Source of the DNA: Mucidula mucida
Taxonomy: Eukaryota > Basidiomycota > Agaricomycetes > Agaricales > Physalacriaceae
Direction: 5' to 3'
NCBI GenBank assembly: GCA_015501055.1
Contig: JADNYV010000975.1
Location: 1 to 11,626, forward strand
DNA: 11,626 nt
A model generated the notes under the pieces. It was not told where the DNA came from. It saw only the letters and a list, made by a program, of their open reading frames with translations, and made no database searches. Shown here piece by piece: positions 1 to 8,625 of the stretch (the first letter of the stretch is position 1; the number at the start of each line of letters is the position of its first letter). The translations under genes and the position numbers were made by a program.

Positions 1-797
1 ACATCCACGGGGGAACCGTGTTTGAGACTACTGATGAGCGCCAAGGTGAAGTCGTAGGCGTCTGGCAGTCGCGTTCTCGGTTCGAGTCGCTGCAGTTCGC
101 CTCCCGCGGTACTACTAATGTGGGATAGTGGCGTTCACTCTAGCAGTTCAGAGGCCAGTGAGGTATAAATTCGATAAACACTAGGGTACAATAGACATAG
201 GATTGTACCAGTGTACGAGTAGATGAACGCCACACGGAATGTGTCGCAAGAGCGTGAGCAATGGGTATGGAACCTCTATTCAGGGTGAATCCAGTGCTTC
301 CTGCGTTCGAAGCTATACAGCCAAAGTGTTCTGCTTCCCAAACACTTACTTCGCTTGGAGTGTAGTTTCCAGGCTCAAAATGTATCTGCCATCTACGAAG
401 TCAACAAGTATCAGAGGACATTGTAGGGGGCGAATCACAGATCTCGGGATTGCCGAAAATGCCAAGAGACAGAGAATTGGTGGCAACAAGCAGGATGGTC
501 CCACCATAGGCTCGAGCGGCATGGTGAGATAAGGACGAGGTTCCGTAGATGGAGAGTAATTTCTCCTCTGATGAGTGACAGGTTGTACGATGTTCATTCC
601 ATCATTTGAGTAGCCAGAGGACGCAAAGCTCTGGAAGATGTCGCATACTACTATCTGTCCTCCAGTAGCACTATGATCAGCTTATTTCATGTATTCCGTC
701 AACTTGACTTATCCTACACCAGAAGAATACAGCGTGCGAAGGGGTGCATATCATGGGTATGGATTACAGCGTCGCGCATATGTAGACAGCATATCCA
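1..797 (-). other. Unassigned left-edge region with exon-like open segments
   Basis: I recognise no gene here. The minus strand has two protein-like open stretches. One runs from about 119 to the window edge at 1 and reads ...RLPDAYDFTLALISSLKHG..., just after possible AG acceptors near 111-116. The other covers about 405-606 and contains a hydrophobic run (GGTILLVATNSLSLGIFG). GT..AG pairs of 46-67 nt can be drawn between open segments, so a multi-exon minus-strand gene leaving the window at the left is possible. Several alternative frames are also open, so I cannot fix exons or a product. The part nearest 797 is the 3' flank of the eL36 gene. Confidence 0.25.
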
Positions 798-1219
798 TTA
801 GTGGCCAGCCCTCCTGCTCTCCTGGATGATGTTGGAGAGCTCCTCGAGCTTGCGTTTTGACCTCAAAAGGGTACCGAGCTGCAAGTACGTTAGTTACGCT
901 GCCAACTTTGCTGATGCTACACGCACCCTCTTCTTCGTCAACTTCCTCGCCTTCTTGTCCTTGGAGTTCCTCAACAGCTCCATTACCCGTCGCTCATATG
1001 CGGAGAATCCAGCAACCTCCCGAATGACGGAGCGGACAAAAGTGGTCTTTGTGCTCTGGATACCCTTGCGCTGGCTGGGGCGCACAACCTTGTCGATGGG
1101 TGTAGTCGGGTGGCCCTTGTTGAGCCCAACACGAATGTCTGCAGAACGAGATTAGCATGGATTTGAGGCCGCCGCAATTCAACGACGATAAAGAGATTGT
1201 ACTCACTTGTACGTGCCAT
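798..1219 (-). CDS. RPL36: Ribosomal protein eL36 (large subunit)
   Basis: Structural protein of the cytosolic 60S ribosome. Three exons are read on the minus strand: 1219-1207, 1138-927 and 878-798. The introns are 68 nt (1206-1139) and 48 nt (926-879, with a CTAAC branch point). The exons sum to 306 nt, giving 101 residues and a TAA stop, a normal length for the family. The protein begins [17 protein letters not shown]. It carries the family core [17 protein letters not shown], then the basic stretch SKDKKARKL, and ends KRKLEEL...QESRRAGH. The 13-nt first coding exon split after the fourth codon is typical of ribosomal protein genes. All frames and splice sites are intact, so it looks functional. 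Whether it is the only eL36 gene of the genome cannot be seen from here. Confidence 0.95.
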
Positions 1220-1281
1220 TTTATTGAGTCTTGAGGATATTCAGGACGGCGAGCAGGTCTAGAAGAATTTACCGGACGTGT

Positions 1282-1316
1282 CACGTGGACATTGTCAGAC
1301 TGTACAGTTGCACGTG
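1282..1316 (-). promoter_or_regulatory. Pair of CACGTG E-boxes upstream of eL36
   Basis: Two perfect CACGTG palindromes (1282-1287 and 1311-1316) start 29 bp apart. They lie about 63-99 bp upstream of the eL36 start codon. CACGTG is the core site of bHLH factors such as Cbf1, which binds ribosomal protein promoters in some ascomycete yeasts. Use of the same factor in this fungus is inference. Confidence 0.45.
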
Positions 1317-2395
1317 GTCCTCCGGCTGGTTCCGGAAGGGACGGATATTCTTTCGCTACTGAAGGAAACTCATTCTGTAGACTCAAGCCCTTCTGTAGCA
1401 TTCAACAATATCTATTCCATCATGTATGTAAATATCTTACCTGCCTACTTCACTTCGAGTTGAGTCTGTCCCTGATACCAAACTTGTTCGTGATCGTCCA
1501 TTCTGAGCGACATGTTTCCGTGACGTAGAGGAGACGGACACGACACGATGCGACGCGTCTCGTCGCGTTCTGGTGCTGGTCGGCAAGCTGAGCCGGAGAC
1601 GGCGACTTTACTTATGTACATAAGTAGCAACCCTTTCATTCTCTTGCACTCACCATGGCCAACACTCAGAAATATAAACAAGGCTGTTTCCTTCTACAAG
1701 CAGGCCTCAGAACTCGAGCCAATAGTACCGGTCAGTACAAGTCGCGTCATTGATCGTCGAAGGCTACGAAGCAGGTCTCGTTAATGCTCGGTTGGATGCT
1801 TCAGAGCTTCAAGATTCCTTGCTCGGCGATGAAGGATGTAGGCGACATTGATTCTTGGGATAAGACGGTGAAAGTGGCAGCGGTGAAGGGGCGGAAGATG
1901 TCAGATGCCCAAAGTAATCAGTGGAAGCGTAGTCTAACCCGCGGGTTTGCCCTTTAGCGCGCTGTTTAACTCGGAAGTGTGTTTTAGTATATCCCGCTGC
2001 TGATTGCATACCTACAAGGATTGTATTACCGAACGGTAAGCGCAGGGTGAGCGGAGAATGGCAAGAAGACGGGTTTCGGACCGCAGCACCCGCCTTTACA
2101 AGCTTCAAGTCGACATCGACGTTGTGCGCTGCTCAAGTCCTGCCGAAGTATTCAATGTACCAAACTTTAGCTTGCCGACGGTCTCTCTCAGACTCATATG
2201 ATGTTTGCAGCATCACTTCAAGCTTCAAGTACGGCCCGTGCGGTTCTGACTTCTGTCGCATGCTCAATGGGTTTTCGAACGTACATAGCTCCCAGGACCA
2301 AGCATTCCCCGGACTCGGAATCGGACTCGAGGACGACATATCATTATAAGTTTGAACAATGCACCAGAACGACCCAAATATTCCAAGCCGTTCTC
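1317..2395. other. Region without a recognised gene
   Basis: I see no protein I can name. The plus strand has an ATG at 1654 and a short open segment ending at a TAG near 1968 (MKDVGDIDSWDKTVKVAAVK...), both without recognisable similarity. An 18-bp palindrome lies at 1609-1626. The 12-mer CAAGCTTCAAGT occurs at 2099-2110 and again at 2219-2230, exactly 120 bp apart. The last part, up to 2395, should hold the promoter of the original carboxylesterase gene. Confidence 0.5.
1609..1626. repeat. 18-bp perfect palindrome
   Basis: TACTTATGTACATAAGTA equals its own reverse complement over 18 bp with no spacer. It lies in DNA with no recognised gene, so it could be a dimeric transcription-factor site or a cruciform. 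No factor is recognised. Confidence 0.6.
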
Positions 2396-2796
2396 ATGCT
2401 CCTTTGCTCGATACTTCTTACTGGTTGCCTTGTCTTCCATGCGCAAGGACAAGACCACTCGCTGATCGTCAATCTCGGCTACGCGACGTATAGAGGATGT
2501 TCAATCACAACATTACAGAATTTCTCAGTATTCGTTTTGCTGCTCCACCTCTAGGTAGCCTCTTTCCATTTTGTTGTGTTTGTCCGTCAGCCTGAGTTAT
2601 CGCAGGTCCTCTCCGATGGAGAGCCCCACCAGTTCCAGAATTTTCCCCAGGAATTACCAACGCCACTGTTCCTCCGCCTCGTTGTCTGCAAGTTTCAGTG
2701 AGCGCCGCGCCAGCAGGCGATCTCGTTGCTTCCGAAGAATGTTTGTTCCTCAAGTCAGGATGTGCAAAGGACAGTAACAGTAACAGTAACAGTTAA
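2396..2796 (+). pseudogene. Secreted type-B carboxylesterase/lipase, 5' fragment
   Basis: This is the N-terminal part of an extracellular alpha/beta-hydrolase (esterase or lipase). The ATG at 2396 starts a signal peptide (MLLCSILLTGCLVFHAQGQD), followed by the family's opening motif LGYATYRG. About 2520-2526 the frame slips by one base. The next frame gives LSIRFAAPPLG, and a 51-nt intron (2555-2605) joins it to PLRWRAPP, then NATVPPPRCLQ and SEECLFLK. The last is the conserved D/E-D/E-C-L motif of the family (carboxylesterase signature 2). Similarity ends at about 2754 and a TAA follows at 2794-2796. Only about 120 of the usual 500-550 residues remain. The oxyanion-hole HGGG, the GESAGG serine elbow and the catalytic Glu and His are all missing. 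The fragment runs straight into a hexanucleotide repeat. Family identity is secure; loss of function is clear from frameshift and truncation. Confidence 0.86.
2771..2795. repeat. (ACAGTA)n hexanucleotide tandem repeat
   Basis: Four near-identical units of ACAGTA follow each other without spacers. The repeat lies 17 bp after the point where carboxylesterase similarity stops, so it may mark a rearrangement junction. It contributes the Ser-Asn repeats and the stop codon of the truncated esterase frame. Confidence 0.75.
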
Positions 2797-3025
2797 GGAC
2801 TGCTTGCGGGCGAGCGTTGGAGATTTTGAGACATACCAAGTTCCAGAATGGGAAAGTACTATGTACATCAAGCGAATATCACACAGAAGACGCCGCGAGA
2901 CGTGTATGCGATGCAATCGTCGACGAGACAACATACTCGTAAAAGCAAGATGCCGCGCGAGAAAATGTATGAGACTTGCGAGGAGATCGACGAAACCTTG
3001 GCTAATTATAGATGCTCTGAACATG
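2797..3025. other. Spacer between esterase fragment and CipC gene
   Basis: No recognised gene. Open frames on both strands here show no family similarity, and the plus-strand ones run through the CipC promoter. The stretch should hold the CipC upstream regulatory region. Confidence 0.5.
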
Positions 3026-3078
3026 TATATAAGACATGGCGCTCATCTCGAAATCAACTTCTTTTTCTCTCTACACAG
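3026..3078 (+). promoter_or_regulatory. CipC core promoter: TATA box and pyrimidine tract
   Basis: TATATAAG at 3026-3033 lies 76 bp before the CipC start codon. A CT-rich run (about 3058-3078) follows. This arrangement is typical of strongly expressed or inducible fungal genes. Transcription probably starts within or near the CT tract. Confidence 0.6.
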
Positions 3079-3101
3079 CTAACTTCCGCAACTGTGATAA
3101 C

Positions 3102-3692
3102 ATGGGTTGGTTTGACAGTTCATCTGACGAGGCTCAAGCATACGACCAGGTCAGGCCTCACGCTTGTGATGCTTCTCGCCGTAATCACTGACTATCCACA
3201 GGTCGTTAACGCCCCGCACAAGGTGGAGTTGTCTCACGAGCTCCTCGCCGCCGCCGCATCGTATGAGGTGATCATTAAACGCTTTTTGTTTAATTACCAG
3301 TCCAAGTTCACTGATCTGGACCTCAACTAGGCGGCCAAGGCATACGAGAACCACGTTTCGGCGAACGGCAAGCCCGACAGTCATGCTCAGGCTAAGGAGT
3401 TGCTGTAAGTATCCCTCAATGTCTAGTAACCTTCTCAACTTGACCGTTCTTCGCAGCGCCGGATTCGCTGGTGAATTCGTCGATCGTATGGTAGAGACCA
3501 AAGGCGTGAGACACTAGTCGGATCCTGGCCTACTCTCCCTTCTGACATTTCTTTGTAGCTGGATTATGTCGACAAGGAGAGGGCTCAATACCAGGGTATG
3601 TTCTTCGAACTCGTGCTTATGACTTGATTCTAAATCATAGTGTAGCTAAGAAACGGGCAGAGGTGGCCCTTAATGAATCAGGAGACTATTAA
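3102..3692 (+). CDS. CipC-like stress protein (DUF3759)
   Basis: Small soluble fungal protein of the CipC family, named for an Aspergillus protein induced by the antibiotic concanamycin. Its molecular role is unknown. Six exons: 3102-3149, 3202-3267, 3331-3404, 3457-3505, 3559-3595 and 3646-3692. The introns are 52, 63, 52, 53 and 50 nt. The exons sum to 321 nt, giving 106 residues and TAA. Family motifs appear in order: MGWFD at the start, QAYDQ, NAPHK, ELSHEL, AAASYE, AAKAYE, HVSANGKP, AKELLAGFAGEFVDR, ETKGLD and a C-terminal AKKRAE...ESGDY. Length and order match the family and every junction keeps frame, so the gene looks intact. An apparent stop in the unspliced sequence at 3328-3330 belongs to intron 2. 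Five introns in a 321-nt coding sequence is dense even for a mushroom gene. Confidence 0.94.
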
Positions 3693-3978
3693 ATATACAG
3701 AAGAAGACGATGATGATATGAAGTTTCCTGAATTCAAACCAAAATGTAACTTGCAGTAGTTAAATCGGATGTCCTAGTTAGGAAATATCCTTTTCCTCGT
3801 TCACAGCCAGCTCACGACAGTTCCTTAGAGTCCGTTTGGCCCATACTCCGCCTAGTAAATGTTGAATGTGTATGGTATGAACACAAGGAGCCCTTGAAAA
3901 CGTGTAACCAGCTTTCTCCACCTCGTGCAACTCTGAAGCTGCTAGTCAACCTGATATCCAATTTTCGCACGCAACACC
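3693..3978. other. Convergent spacer after CipC
   Basis: No gene recognised. This is the 3' flank of the CipC gene. A CT-rich stretch before the ATG at 3979 resembles a fungal 5' leader. Confidence 0.5.
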
Positions 3979-4110
3979 ATGCCCCAAGGAGATACAACAG
4001 ATGCAGTCACGGGCTTCTTCACCGGTCAGTGACCCTTTCGTACTCCCAAGCGACTCTTCTGCAGCTATGGCGTACCATTAAAAAGCCATCGACTCCGTGA
4101 GTTAAGATAT
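3979..4110 (+). pseudogene. Short exon-like remnant, product unknown
   Basis: An ATG in good context (ACACCATGCC) opens MPQGDTTDAVTGFFT. A 40-nt GT..AG segment (4025-4064) could be spliced out to continue AMAYH. A TAA follows at 4079-4081, and in the same frame KAIDS runs to a further donor-like GTGAGT. This looks like the first exons of a small gene broken by a stop, but I cannot name a family and chance is possible. It lies between the CipC gene and the CK2 beta fragment. Confidence 0.25.
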
Positions 4111-4191
4111 GAGTGTAATTGGGGCTCCCTTGCATCCTTCGAGGATTTAGGGATGATTAAGGAGGTTGCAAGAAAGAGTATATAACACAAA

Positions 4192-5058
4192 CTATGCAGC
4201 AGCCGGGACGTACTGGCGCACGATGCGCACCTGGCCTGTCGATAATCCGAGCCGTATTGGTACATGGGCAGGTGCAGGAACTTTTGGCGTTTCTTTCGGT
4301 GGTCGTAGCCCTGCGCCGGTAGGCGAAGTCCGTGCAGACTGGGCATGCTGGGCGACGAGTTCCATTACGCGTCGTCCACCAGCGTACGATTGACCGCCTT
4401 GCATCTCTTCCTCTTCCTCCTCTTCCTCCTCATCGTCGTCGTCGTCATAATTGACGTCCTGCGAGAATGGTAAGCAGAAAGGAAGCCCAGAAAGTAAAAC
4501 GATACAGACAGGATCAAACTCTTCCATTTCCATCTCCCGGCCATCTTCATCGTCCTCATCGTCTTCATCTGAGAAATCTGCGTCTAACCAGCGTCCTCGC
4601 CAATCTACCTTATCAAGTTCTTCTGGAGCTTCGGGTCTAAGGCGCAGCCACTTCATCCGCGGTCCACTCTTGGCACGTTCGCTGACTTTGAAGCCGTAGA
4701 TCTTGGGCGTATATACGCCCCCTTCCGCCCGTTTCTGGCCACCATGAGGATTTGGGTTGACAAATGCCGTTCCACCGCCACTGCCGCTGGTGCCACTCTT
4801 GGGCGAGCTACCGCCAGAGGAAAGTAATGGTTTATAGAATGGTGCTGGAGCGAGTTCACGGTAGCTCTGGAAAAAGAGGTGTGCAAACGTGGTGCCGAAG
4901 AATGCGCCGTCGACACCTTGATAGCGAGACGATGGAGGCGCGTAGATGTCGTTGCAGTTTGGGCAATATAGCTTGACCGTGTCATAGCCTGGTACATCAG
5001 AGCGTCCGCATGGCACAACGTTGGTCGAGCGACAGTGCACGCGCGGGCAGGTACCAAA
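4192..5058 (-). pseudogene. CKB1: Casein kinase 2 regulatory subunit beta, C-terminal half only
   Basis: CK2 beta dimerises through a zinc ribbon and docks the catalytic alpha subunits of protein kinase CK2. Similarity starts at FGTCPRVHC (5058). All four zinc ligands are present (CPRVHC and CPNC in KLYCPNCNDIY). Next come DGAFFGT, SYRELAPAPF, a Ser/Gly-rich insert with NPNPHGGQKR, and the alpha-docking segment IYGFKVSERAKSGPRMKWLR. A long acidic tail follows, and the frame ends at TAG 4192-4194. A 51-nt intron without stops (4509-4459) probably lies inside the acidic tail. The N-terminal helical half of the family is absent. The frame stays open upstream to 5280, but with unrelated residues and no acceptor AG at the junction. 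I infer a 5'-truncated copy. A short protein starting at an upstream Met in that frame is possible. Confidence 0.88.
4404..4446. repeat. Trinucleotide-type repeat coding Asp/Glu run
   Basis: A (CTC/TTC)n then (GTC)n low-complexity tract encodes, on the minus strand, a run of five Asp then nine Glu in the CK2 beta tail. Such tracts change length by slippage. Confidence 0.7.
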
Positions 5059-5424
5059 TGGGGGTTGGCGGACATCGATTTTTAGACGCTCCCGACGTTC
5101 CATACATGTTCTATACGTTCGATACATACTTAGTTTCGATAAAATAGGCCCCTTTATCCTTAACGGGACGGCCGATCGTCTTGCGCCTTGCGCCGACTTG
5201 CCGCGCACGCGGTCGCACCGCCCCTGCCTGGACCCTTCAATCGATCCCAAACACTGATTACGATTGATTCCGGCGTTCATCTTTTTACGCGATTATCTCC
5301 CTCAGCGGGCTGTCCTGCTTTGTTTCGGTTCAGTCCGCACGCACACTTGGCGTACATGGCTTGTTATTCCCTCGTTCCTCCTTGGAAGACAGCAGCTCAA
5401 ACCGTTTGAGCAAACATTCGGATG

Positions 5425-5481
5425 GAACCTGCTCTCGCGACGACAGGCAGTGACATTGAACCTGCTCTCGCGAGACGACAG
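5425..5481. repeat. Direct repeat, 16-bp core, period 33
   Basis: GAACCTGCTCTCGCGA occurs at 5425-5440 and 5458-5473. Each copy is followed by CGACAG, the second after an extra GA. A local tandem duplication. Confidence 0.75.
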
Positions 5482-5623
5482 CGGAGCAGGTCAGCAACAC
5501 CACACCTGCTCAACAGGGTGTGGCTCATAGTGGGTAGAGATTTTGCTCATGCACGACTTGACCTGCAATTAATGCGTCTCTCAATCAAGATGTACACCTC
5601 GCAACGTTGCAACGAGCGCGCGT

Positions 5624-5672
5624 GGCCATCCCCGACTTCCCGCGAGTGCGCGGCCATCCTCGACTTCGCGCG
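5624..5672. repeat. Imperfect direct repeat, 21 bp, period 28
   Basis: Two 21-bp copies of GGCCATCC-CGACTTC-CGCG (5624-5644 and 5652-5672) differ at two positions. Part of the same duplication-rich spacer as the 5425 repeat. Confidence 0.7.
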
Positions 5673-5880
5673 TGCAATCAAATATGATTTCTGTCCATTC
5701 TTACTACCACTACTATCAGTCCATCATCCGTATCATTGTCCGTATTACTACTACGAGTCCATCGTCTGGATCACTACTACTATTCAAACAGCAGATGTAT
5801 AGTAAGAATATACGACTTGTAAGATTTATTAAAGCGAGACGGAGTATGATAATTGTAAGGAAATTGCTTAACTTGTCAAT

Positions 5881-6246
5881 CTATTGAGTTCTAGTCTTTC
5901 GTTGAGCACGCTCTTCCGGTGTCCCATTTCGACTTGTTCGACCTGGACAGTCTCTTCGGCGAATAGTGTTGCAAAGTTCACCAAAGCCCTTGTTGCATTC
6001 TGGATATTCCTCTTCGAACCGTTTCTCGTCCGAGTTTAATCTAAGGTGCATGTCATGAGTAGTGCTAGGGAAGCGATAAAGCATAAGAGTGTTGTACCGT
6101 GCAAATGCCAGAGCAACTAATTCTCGATTACAACGGTTGTTAGCCATATTAGTTTGTTGTTTTCCTGTGTACCAGCTTTCGGGCCAATCCTTCAAGGCAT
6201 ATCCCGTGGCGGGATTGACCTCGTTCCACTGTTTCACCGCAAGTCG
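5881..6246 (-). pseudogene. GCR1_C-like DNA-binding tail of the recombinase, downstream of a TGA
   Basis: Directly after the TGA at 6247-6249 the same frame continues RLAVKQWNEV and then ALKDWPESWYTG. This has the spacing of Trp residues and the Arg-rich end (NRCNRELVALAFAR) of the GCR1_C domain that fungal Cryptons carry behind their recombinase. A probable 57-nt stopless intron (6097-6041) joins ...AFAR to LNSDEKRFEEEYPE and KGFGEL, and a TAG at 5881-5883 ends the frame. I know the same order, YR domain then linker then a W...LKDWP...W module, from agaricomycete homologues, so this is the original C-terminus. Without readthrough or repair of the TGA it is not translated with the recombinase. 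The GCR1_C assignment is by motif and context only. Confidence 0.68.
6230..6244. repeat. 15-bp direct repeat, copy 1
   Basis: TGTTTCACCGCAAGT, identical to 8419-8433. This copy lies 2 bp beyond the TGA that ends the recombinase frame, inside the former C-terminal domain. Confidence 0.7.
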
Positions 6247-8353
6247 TCACGCCAGAGCTGGCTGGCCCTTGGGAAGTCCTGCAATCACGGCACACCGACG
6301 GGCCTTCTCTGCCGGAGTTTCTGCATCCATTGGCACTGGAGGTCTCTGTACGGCGAATGTCGACTCGAGAGGGGGAATCTCGTGCTGATGGACTGAACCG
6401 GCAGGTACATGAAGGATTGGGTCACTACGACCAATTGAGATGATCAAGGGAGGGTGTCCAGTAGGCAAGCAAGGCCCCAAGGCAAAAGAAAGGCTTGATG
6501 GAGTAGTAGCCAGCATACATGATGCAGCGCCGACAGAACTTGCGGTGCTGGCAGAACTTGTCGCTAAAGAACTGACCGAATAGATAGGACCTGGCACGTG
6601 AATCGGATTGGTGAGACTGGGGAGGTTGAAAGGTGGTGGATATTGATATGCTGGACGGAAGAGTTGAGGCTGGAAAAGAGCATGAGACGACGGCTGGGAT
6701 GGTAGTGTGGGATGCGAGAAACCGGAGCACTGCGTAGCGGAGAGGTAACTTTGTTGGAACATTGTCGTCAAGTTCACAGCAAATGTATTAAACGTCTCAT
6801 TTGTTACTGGTGCATGAGCCTTCTGTTCTCCAAGTAAGACGTCGCCGCGATCAGCGCGTCCTGGATCAAGGGCATCGCTGTAATTCTCTTCGTACTTCGA
6901 TAGAGAATCCAAGAGGTATTTCATGAGGGTATCCACCTAAGCCCAGATTATCAGGTAGTACGCTATGTGCAAAGAGTCAAAACTTACACTTTCACCCTCA
7001 GCCCAGCCGCCCCACCAGCGAACCTTACGTAGTGACCATCGCCGGCCAACTTTATCCCACATGAATCGAAATTGAGCGCCACCTCGACGAAGAGAGTGAG
7101 TGGTAAAATTTCGCATCAAGCCTGCAGCAGATGCAAACTTGGTAATCAGTGCTTGAATTGCGTTCTGAGAAAGCTGCTCCTGTGTATGAATGACACTGTT
7201 CACTGAAACGACTGGGAATACAAGCTCGTCCGGAAGAAGTGGACGACCAATCCAAAACTCGTAAAGCCGAATCCACAATGTTATAGCTTGATATGCGTCT
7301 AACGCCGCATGCTCATTCGAACTAGCGCATTGATGTATCTCGTAAGTATTACCTGCATGGAGTGAGAGGCTTGAGACTAAACACAAATCAAGGACCAAAC
7401 AAACTTTCGAGAGAGCACTCGTATTCGCTCTTATTCTGCCAGCCCTTACGATTCTCGAGGAAGACCGTAAAGAACTGACTGAATGGAGCAGTTTGTTTAC
7501 GACAGTTCCAAGTAAAGTTCCGTCTGCGAAGCTGACACAGTTCGAAGTTTCTGATATTAAATCAATCAGTACTGCATGATTCTACAGGCAGAGTTAGGAT
7601 CATGCTTACCTAGTCCAGAGTACAAAGCCCATTATAAAGAATGCTCGCATCAGTGCATGCTCCAGGCACTTCCCCGTTTGGTCGCGTGTCAGTTTTCCTT
7701 GAATGGCCATCTCCACCAACTCATCAGGACAGACGGCTCGGGACTTCGCAAGGATTGCATCAACTTCTTCGACCAGAAATGCCTCAGCGTGATTCCGTTT
7801 AGCTGCTTCGCCCCCCTCTTTGTTGCGCTTCTGGATATTCTTCACAATCTCTTTCACCTCGTACTGCTGTGCCAGATTCCCCTTGAATGTCTTCTTCTCT
7901 TTATCATATGAGTAGTCCCCTATAAAACTGGCTCTAAGATCTGTTGGTTAACATGACTGGGTTCATCCTGCAGGTAGTGATGTACCTGCGCCACAGGTCG
8001 TTGAAGGCACTGTGTATCTTGTCGCCCATCTGATGCTTCCGTTCCTTTACGATACACTGGTCCACAGGGTAGAGCTCTAGCGCTTTTGCGGATGCATAGT
8101 TCGGAGTCTCGTTGAAAGCCAACTTGAGAGTTTCAGTATCCAGTCCATCGCCAGGTTCAGGGCTACTCAAACAAGCCTTGCATGTTTCTGCAAGCCAGAC
8201 CTGAGCCCGCCAAATGACACTATCATACTGCCCTTGTGTGTTCTGTGATTTCCCAAACCGTTTCTTGGTCTTTGCTCGAATGTCCTCTAAGTTTCCCCAA
8301 TCCGTGCCTGGAGGACCACTTGTTGCCTTCCGAGATCCCCGCACAGGTGACAT
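6247..8353 (-). CDS. Crypton-like tyrosine recombinase
   Basis: DNA-breaking and rejoining enzyme that would move a Crypton-type element through a 3'-phosphotyrosine intermediate. Exons: 8353-7986, 7933-7610, 7550-7405, 7352-6988 and 6936-6247, with introns of 52, 59, 52 and 51 nt. The frame is unbroken for 630 residues. The N-terminal part (exon 1) looks like a helical core-binding domain, containing TKKRFGKSQNT and DLWRR. The catalytic domain shows Arg I in LWTRNFELCQLRRRNF (R231), the Lys in LENRKGWQ (K266), HSLRR (H365, R368), RWWGGWAEGE (W396) and the nucleophile in TLMKYLLD (Y408). No catalytic residue is missing. A Pro/Ser-rich linker follows. The TGA at 6247-6249 cuts off a conserved C-terminal DNA-binding module. 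It lies in the same orientation as the XPG-like gene, whose stop codon is 272 bp upstream of this ATG. Confidence 0.9.
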
Positions 8354-8418
8354 CTGGTGGGCTGAAGAGCAAGAAAGAGGATGGAAAGGAGCTCGATGTG
8401 GTGATTACGAGTCTACAA

Positions 8419-8433
8419 TGTTTCACCGCAAGT
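8419..8433. repeat. 15-bp direct repeat, copy 2
   Basis: TGTTTCACCGCAAGT, identical to 6230-6244. It lies 66 bp upstream of the recombinase start codon, in the spacer between recombinase and XPG-like gene. Confidence 0.7.
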
Positions 8434-8625
8434 TCAAGAAAATCTTGTCAGATTTGCCGTTTATTTATCTTGCCACTTCAGCCAAAATTCATGTTACATT
8501 TTGTGTGTTCTGTGTATACAAGACAGGCCTGTAAACTACTGATTGACAAGTCCGTAAAGTACCTATTGAAGTCCAAGTGTCCGATTTCATTCATTGTTCG
8601 AAATGTTGTCCATTGCAACCTTACC

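Larger units (their letters stand above)
5281..5870. other. Region without a gene, with short duplications
   Basis: I see no protein family here on either strand. The stretch separates the broken 5' end of the CK2 beta copy from the recombinase gene. It holds two short direct duplications (listed separately) and an irregular TACTAC/TCCATC-rich tract at about 5700-5780. The AT-rich end near 5810-5880 is probably the 3' flank of the recombinase gene. Confidence 0.5.

Noticed and set aside
2841..2854. Heat-shock-element-like TTCCAGAATGGGAA about 250 bp upstream of CipC
   Set aside because: Only two proper pentamer units are present, and such short matches are common by chance.
2848..3330. 160-codon plus-strand open frame
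   Set aside because: It runs through the CipC promoter, exons and intron 2 in a different or unspliced frame. The spliced CipC model explains the DNA.
3268..3330. Stop-containing insertion breaking the CipC reading frame
   Set aside because: It starts with GT and ends with CTCAACTAG, and its removal restores the family motif AAASYEAAKAYE. It is an intron.
5871..8551. 11-bp inverted repeat (ACTTGTCAATC at 5871-5881, its complement at 8541-8551) around the recombinase gene, as terminal inverted repeats
   Set aside because: About 16 such 11-mer pairs are expected by chance in a window this long. The left copy overlaps the stop codon, and Cryptons have no terminal inverted repeats.
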